From: Clostridia bacterium
Lineage (GTDB): Bacteria; Bacillota; Clostridia; Christensenellales; QALW01
Reading direction: 5' to 3'
Length of the DNA: 9,062 nt
NCBI GenBank assembly: GCA_017964345.1
Contig: JAGCSD010000190.1
Coordinates: 1-9,062 of the forward strand
This document shows positions 5,871-9,062 of the stretch, piece by piece. Under the pieces are notes generated by a model, which was not told the origin of the DNA, did no database searches, and saw nothing but the letters and a program-made list of their open reading frames with translations. Position numbers and translations under genes: made by a program. Each line of letters starts with the position of its first letter. Position 1 is the first letter of the stretch.

Positions 5871-6347
5871 ATGAAAAAGAACATGAAAACACTGCTTTCG
5901 TTTCTTCTCGTCCTGATGCTGATTGCGGCAACGGCACTGGCCATGACGGCCTGTCAAGGAACACAAGAAACACCTGTGCCGACGGCAACCGATTCCGTTG
6001 ACACCACTCCTGCGCTGGTCGAAACTACCGAGATTCCGGAAACTACGGTGGGCGAGGGAGCCAAATCTTTTCACTTTGAAGTGGCGGATTTAGACGGCAA
6101 CACGACGTATTTCCTCGTCAAAACCGATGCGGATACCGTGGGGAAAGCTCTGCTTGATGTGGAACTGATCGAAGGGGAAGAGAGTGCGTACGGTCTGTAC
6201 GTCAAGAAGGTCAACGGCGTGATTGCCGATTATGACGTGGATCAAACCTATTGGGCGTTTTACGTCAACGGAGAATACGCACAGACCGGCGTGGACACCA
6301 CAAACGTGGAAGACGGCGCGACCTACGCTTTCCGCATTTCCAAGTAA
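5871..6347 (+). CDS. Secreted lipoprotein with transcobalamin-like DUF4430 domain
   Basis: The 158-residue product starts with a signal peptide, MKKNMKTLLSFLLVLMLIAA, and continues TALAMTAC. C28 is the probable lipidated cysteine, although the residue at -3 is Met, a loose lipobox match. A Thr/Pro/Glu-rich linker (about 29-64) leads to a C-terminal domain ending YWAFYVNGEYAQTGVDTTN (128-146) and YAFRISK. This matches DUF4430, a domain related to the C-terminal part of transcobalamin and intrinsic factor (family knowledge). The start at 5871 has AAGGAG (5856-5861) 9 nt upstream. An in-frame TTG further upstream gives no signal peptide and is not used. Its position behind a B12 riboswitch and 6 nt before an ECF S component points to extracellular corrinoid capture. 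Binding itself is inferred. Confidence 0.85.
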   Translation: MKKNMKTLLSFLLVLMLIAATALAMTACQGTQETPVPTATDSVDTTPALVETTEIPETTVGEGAKSFHFEVADLDGNTTYFLVKTDADTVGKALLDVELIEGEESAYGLYVKKVNGVIADYDVDQTYWAFYVNGEYAQTGVDTTNVEDGATYAFRISK

Positions 6348-6353
6348 TCCGCC

Positions 6354-6875
6354 ATGCAGAAGCGGAAGGTGCTTCTGACTACGCTGGAAATGACAAAATT
6401 CGCCATTTTCGGCGGTATGATGTTTGCTTTTAAGTACATTGAAGGCATTCCCAACGTACACCCGCTGGCGCTCCTGACCGTGATATTCACGGTGGTTTAC
6501 CGTGCCAAGGCGTTGTGGATTCTTGCCGTGTTTGATTTGTTGGTCGGGATTACGGCAGGCTTCGGCATTTGGTGGGTTCCGTATCTATATTTGTGGACCA
6601 TCCTGTGGGGTGTAACGATGCTTATGCCCAAAAAAATGCATCCGGCGACTGCGGCAATCGTGTATTCAATCCTTTGTGCGGCGCACGGATTTCTGTACGG
6701 CACGCTATACGCGCCGTATCAGGCGCTGGTATTCGGGTATAACTGGCAGGGCATGATCGCGTGGATCGCGAGCGGCTTGCCGTACGACTTGATTCACGGC
6801 GTCAGCAATCTCGCCATGTCCGTGCTGACAGTGCCGTTGATTACACTGCTGAAAAAACTGGAGAAGCAAACATAA
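6354..6875 (+). CDS. ECF transporter substrate-binding (S) component, probably for cobalamin or a precursor
   Basis: The 173-residue integral membrane protein has about six hydrophobic helices (near 14-30, 37-51, 53-72, 75-91, 98-120, 130-165). It shows the small-S-component look, with a basic N-terminus (MQKRKVLLTTLEMTKFAIFG), glycine-rich helix turns and the polar segment GLPYDLIHGVSN (141-152) before the last helix. ECF S components bind a vitamin in the membrane and work with a shared EcfA-EcfA'-EcfT module, which is not in this window, so a group II arrangement is likely. Substrate is inferred from the cobalamin riboswitch and the DUF4430 partner; the sequence alone does not fix it. No Shine-Dalgarno precedes the ATG, which lies 6 nt after the lipoprotein stop, so translation is probably coupled. 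An internal ATG at 6390 is possible but less likely. Confidence 0.8.
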   Translation: MQKRKVLLTTLEMTKFAIFGGMMFAFKYIEGIPNVHPLALLTVIFTVVYRAKALWILAVFDLLVGITAGFGIWWVPYLYLWTILWGVTMLMPKKMHPATAAIVYSILCAAHGFLYGTLYAPYQALVFGYNWQGMIAWIASGLPYDLIHGVSNLAMSVLTVPLITLLKKLEKQT

Positions 6876-6916
6876 AAATATTGTGAAGGCGCTGTCTTCT
6901 ATAAGAACGGATAACA

Positions 6917-6958
6917 AAAACCGGCTGGGATGAGGAATTCCTTATTTCAGCCGGTTTT
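6917..6958 (+). terminator. Rho-independent terminator after the B12 uptake unit
   Basis: AAAACCGGCTG (6917-6927) pairs with CAGCCGGTTTT (6948-6958). Pairing continues inward (6928-6935 with 6940-6947, including G-U pairs) to an AATT loop at 6936-6939, giving a long, nearly unbroken stem. The T run is short, but the A run on the other side would make it usable in both directions. Confidence 0.85.
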
Positions 6959-7112
6959 GTCGTATGCCGCCGCAAACAGAACAAATGTATAAATGGTTAA
7001 ATTAACATACAGGTGTCACACTTTTTCTTGTTATATTGATATGAACGGATCGACGGATGGCGATCCGCTTTCAAAGAAATGATTAAATAACGGTTTTTTT
7101 CTGAAAAATCGC
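6959..7112. other. Intergenic spacer with one small hairpin
   Basis: No gene is visible here. CGGATCG (7046-7052) and CGATCCG (7061-7067) form a 7-bp hairpin with an 8-nt loop. TATATT (7032-7037) resembles a -10 but has no partner -35 at a normal distance. A 13-codon frame from the ATG at 7041 has no ribosome binding site and I do not regard it as a gene. Confidence 0.4.
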
Positions 7113-7141
7113 TTGACAGCTTTTTGATACGGTGTTACAAT
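7113..7141 (+). promoter_or_regulatory. Consensus sigma-A promoter for the T-box transcript
   Basis: TTGACA (7113-7118) is a perfect -35, and TACAAT (7136-7141) a one-mismatch -10, with 17 nt between. Transcription should start near 7148, about 10 nt before the T-box stem I. It is the strongest-looking promoter in the window. Confidence 0.88.
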
Positions 7142-7157
7142 GTAGAAAATTTCATAA

Positions 7158-7426
7158 AAGCGATGACGAAGACGGTCTTGAACGGACGCGTACAGAGAGT
7201 CGGTGGCAGGTGCGAACCGATCGCTATATTCAAAATGACCCATCCCTTCCGAGCAGGAGATCCGAACAGCATAGGCTCAGTAGGCGTTTCCCGTGAATGC
7301 TGCGTAAAGGCATAGGAATTGTCAGATTCCGAAGAGCGGCAGAAGAATTTCTGCAAATTGAGTGGTACCGCGGATGTGTTTCTTACACACTCGTCTCAAT
7401 GAAGATTGAGGCGAGTGTGTTTTTTT
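7158..7426 (+). promoter_or_regulatory. T-box leader (uncharged-tRNA sensing)
   Basis: Recognisable T-box parts in order are a K-turn-like GATGA (7162-7166) opposite CCGAG (7249-7253), and the AG-bulge motif ACAGAGAG (7192-7199). The distal stem TCGGT/ACCGA (7200-7204, 7216-7220) encloses GGCAGGTGCGA. AGTAGGCG lies at 7279-7286, and a stem III of GGAAT (7315-7319) and ATTCC (7326-7330) follows. The T-box itself is TGGTACCGCGG (7363-7373). The antiterminator forms ATTGAG (7357-7362) with CTCAAT (7395-7400), a TGGTACC bulge, and GCG (7370-7372) with CGT (7392-7394). The terminator claims the same 3' arm, so the two exclude each other. The bulge TGGT fits a tRNA whose discriminator base is A. 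The specifier codon is not resolved: the usual AGTA/GAA landmarks of the specifier loop are degenerate. It controls the fusion gene that follows. Confidence 0.93.
7385..7426 (+). terminator. Regulated terminator of the T-box leader
   Basis: ACACACTCG plus TCTCAAT (7385-7400) pairs with ATTGAGG plus CGAGTGTGT (7405-7420). The stem is 16 bp with one wobble, the loop is GAAG and T runs to 7426. It forms when tRNA is charged and the antiterminator is not stabilised. The Shine-Dalgarno AAGGAGG (7427-7433) begins directly after the T run. Confidence 0.93.
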
Positions 7427-7440
7427 AAGGAGGTTTTCTT

Positions 7441-9062
7441 ATGACGACAAGCAATACTGAACAGCTCAGGACAATTGCCGCGCGCATCAAGGAGATGCGT
7501 GAGATTTCCGGCTTCACCAAGGCGGAAATGGCGCAAAAAACCGAGGTTTCGCCGGATCAGTATGAGGCGTACGAAGCCGGAACCGTCGATTTTCCCTTTA
7601 CCTTTATTCATAAATGTGCCCTGGCGTTCGGTATTGAATTGACCGATCTGTTGGAAGGCACCAGCGCGCATTTGTCTTCGTACACCGTTACGCGCAAGGG
7701 GCAGGGAAAACAGACCGCCAAAGAGGACGGTATTGAGATCCGCAATTTAGCGCCGATGTTCCGAAAAAAGCTGTCCGAGCCATACTGGGTACGCTATGAA
7801 TACCAGGAAGATTTGCAGGATAAGCCGATCCATCTGACGAAGCATTCCGGGCAGGAATTTGACCTGGTGCTCGAAGGCCGCCTGAAGATACAGGTAGGAG
7901 AGAACGTGGAATACCTGAGCGAGGGCGACAGCATCTTCTATAACAGTTCCACGCCGCACGGCATGATCGCCGTGGACGGACGCGACTGTCTGTTCCTTGC
8001 CGTCGTTCTGCCCGGCGCCGACCAGGCGGAGCCGATCGTGCGCGATACGCTTCTGCCGTCCCGTCAAACACATAAACATTTCGTCAGCGACCGCTTCATT
8101 CAAGTGACCGAGAATGAAAACGGTTATCCGACCGCTATCAACTTTACCAACGAGGATTCTTTCAATTTTGCTTTTGACGTGGTGGACGAATTGGCAAAGC
8201 GAGAGCCGGAAAAGCTCGCTATGCTCCATATAGCGCGCGACAAAACGGAGCGCCGATTCACGTTCCGGGATATGAAGCGCGCTTCCAACCAGTGCGCCAA
8301 CTATTTCACGGCTCTCGGTATCCAAAAAGGCGACCGCGTGATGCTCGTCTTAAAGCGGCACTACCAGTTCTGGTTCGCGATCCTGGCGCTGCATAAGCTC
8401 GGCGCGATCGCGATCCCCGCGACGAACCAACTGCTCAAACATGATTTTGAATATCGTTTTCAGGCGGCGGGCGTCAGCGCGATCGTTTGCACCGCCGACG
8501 GCGATGTGGCACATCAGGCGGAAGAAGCCATGCAGTCCTGTCCCGACGTTACGACAAAGATCATCGTGAACGGCACGCGAGAGGGCTGGCATGATTTCGA
8601 TGCGGAATACCCGCTTTACAGCGCCCACTTCTACCGCGCGGAGGACACGCCCTGCGGCACGGACCCGATGCTGATGTTCTTTACCTCCGGCACGACGGGC
8701 TATCCCAAAATCGCGATGCACACCTATCAATATCCGCTGGGGCATTATATCACTGCCAAATACTGGCACGGCGTCAGCGACGACGGTCTGCATTTTACGA
8801 TTTCCGATACCGGCTGGGGCAAGGCGCTGTGGGGGAAACTCTACGGACAGTGGCTCTGCGAGGGCGCGGTGTTCACCTATGATTTTGACCGCTTTGACGC
8901 CGCCGATATTCTGCCGATGTTTGCGAAATATCAAATCACGACGTTCTGCGCGCCGCCGACGATGCTTCGCATGATGATCAAGGAAGATATTTCCCGTTTT
9001 GATCTGTCATCCGTTCGCCACATGACGACGGCAGGCGAGGCGCTGAACCCCGAGGTCTACAA
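7441..9062 (+). CDS. XRE-type HTH / cupin / acyl-CoA synthetase (ANL) fusion, C-terminus beyond window
   Basis: An unbroken frame of 540 codons runs from the ATG at 7441, behind AAGGAGG with 7 nt spacing, to the window end. Residues about 8-75 form an XRE-type helix-turn-helix (RIKEMREISGFTKAEMAQKT and following). Residues about 115-190 are a cupin, with KHSGQEFDLVLEGRL (H135, E139, G146) and GDSIFYNSSTPHG (H173). From about 235 on, an adenylate-forming domain follows. Its AMP/ATP loop is MFFTSGTTGYPK (412-423), followed by SDTGWGKALWGKL (455-467) and TTAGEALNPE (529-538). The DTGWGK and FTSGTTGYPK surroundings resemble medium-chain/aryl acyl-CoA synthetases of the ACSM type (family knowledge), so it probably makes an acyl-CoA from a small organic acid. 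The substrate is unknown. The C-terminal swivel domain with its catalytic lysine is outside the window. Expression is under T-box control. Confidence 0.9.
   Translation, partial: MTTSNTEQLRTIAARIKEMREISGFTKAEMAQKTEVSPDQYEAYEAGTVDFPFTFIHKCALAFGIELTDLLEGTSAHLSSYTVTRKGQGKQTAKEDGIEIRNLAPMFRKKLSEPYWVRYEYQEDLQDKPIHLTKHSGQEFDLVLEGRLKIQVGENVEYLSEGDSIFYNSSTPHGMIAVDGRDCLFLAVVLPGADQAEPIVRDTLLPSRQTHKHFVSDRFIQVTENENGYPTAINFTNEDSFNFAFDVVDELAKREPEKLAMLHIARDKTERRFTFRDMKRASNQCANYFTALGIQKGDRVMLVLKRHYQFWFAILALHKLGAIAIPATNQLLKHDFEYRFQAAGVSAIVCTADGDVAHQAEEAMQSCPDVTTKIIVNGTREGWHDFDAEYPLYSAHFYRAEDTPCGTDPMLMFFTSGTTGYPKIAMHTYQYPLGHYITAKYWHGVSDDGLHFTISDTGWGKALWGKLYGQWLCEGAVFTYDFDRFDAADILPMFAKYQITTFCAPPTMLRMMIKEDISRFDLSSVRHMTTAGEALNPEVY

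Noticed and set aside
7041..7082. 13-codon leader peptide upstream of the T-box
   Set aside because: No ribosome binding site, no run of a regulatory codon, and it lies upstream of the predicted T-box transcript start.
7229..7231. TTC (Phe) as the T-box specifier
   Set aside because: TTCAA pairs well with TTGAA (7178-7182) in the upper helix of stem I, so the triplet is probably not exposed. Kept only as a remote possibility.
7747..8934. Two long minus-strand frames (7747-8325 and 8350-8934) in the right part of the window
   Set aside because: Both lie opposite the HTH-cupin-ANL gene, whose plus-strand frame carries clear cupin and AMP-binding motifs.

Overview
The window reads as a piece of chromosome from an anaerobic Gram-positive of the Clostridia type (Firmicutes/Bacillota). 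The basis is gene content and RNA regulation: a nadD-yqeK-rsfS block, a Gram-positive tyrosine-kinase/PHP-phosphatase module, an ECF-type vitamin transporter S component, a T-box leader, strong AGGAG-type ribosome binding sites and a GC content near 50 %. I cannot name a genus. I see no rRNA, tRNA, CRISPR array, insertion sequence or phage gene.

Layout. (1) 1-265, minus strand: the 5' end of an unrecognised membrane protein, divergent from what follows. (2) 315-1771, plus: nadD, yqeK and rsfS, each overlapping the next (NAD synthesis, Ap4A hydrolysis, ribosome silencing). (3) 1857-5500, plus: a unit with its own extended -10 promoter and a strong terminator, carrying pgi, then a Wzz-like membrane activator, a bacterial tyrosine kinase and its PHP-family phosphatase. 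No glycosyltransferase or polymerase lies beside this phospho-switch in the window. (4) 5600-6958, plus: promoter, cobalamin riboswitch, a lipoprotein with a transcobalamin-like DUF4430 domain, an ECF S component, terminator. Together these look like a B12-repressed corrinoid uptake unit. (5) 7113 to the window end, plus: consensus promoter, complete T-box leader with switchable antiterminator/terminator, then a long open gene that fuses an XRE-type helix-turn-helix, a cupin and an acyl-CoA synthetase (ANL family). This gene runs off the right edge.

The most distinctive part is the right end: a T-box, normally attached to aminoacyl-tRNA synthetase or amino acid biosynthesis/transport genes, in front of a regulator-enzyme fusion that should activate a carboxylic acid. 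This suggests that uncharged tRNA of one amino acid controls metabolism of a related organic acid. The specifier codon could not be fixed by eye. The B12 unit is the second point of interest, because it pairs an ECF S component with a secreted lipoprotein that may capture or hand over corrinoid.
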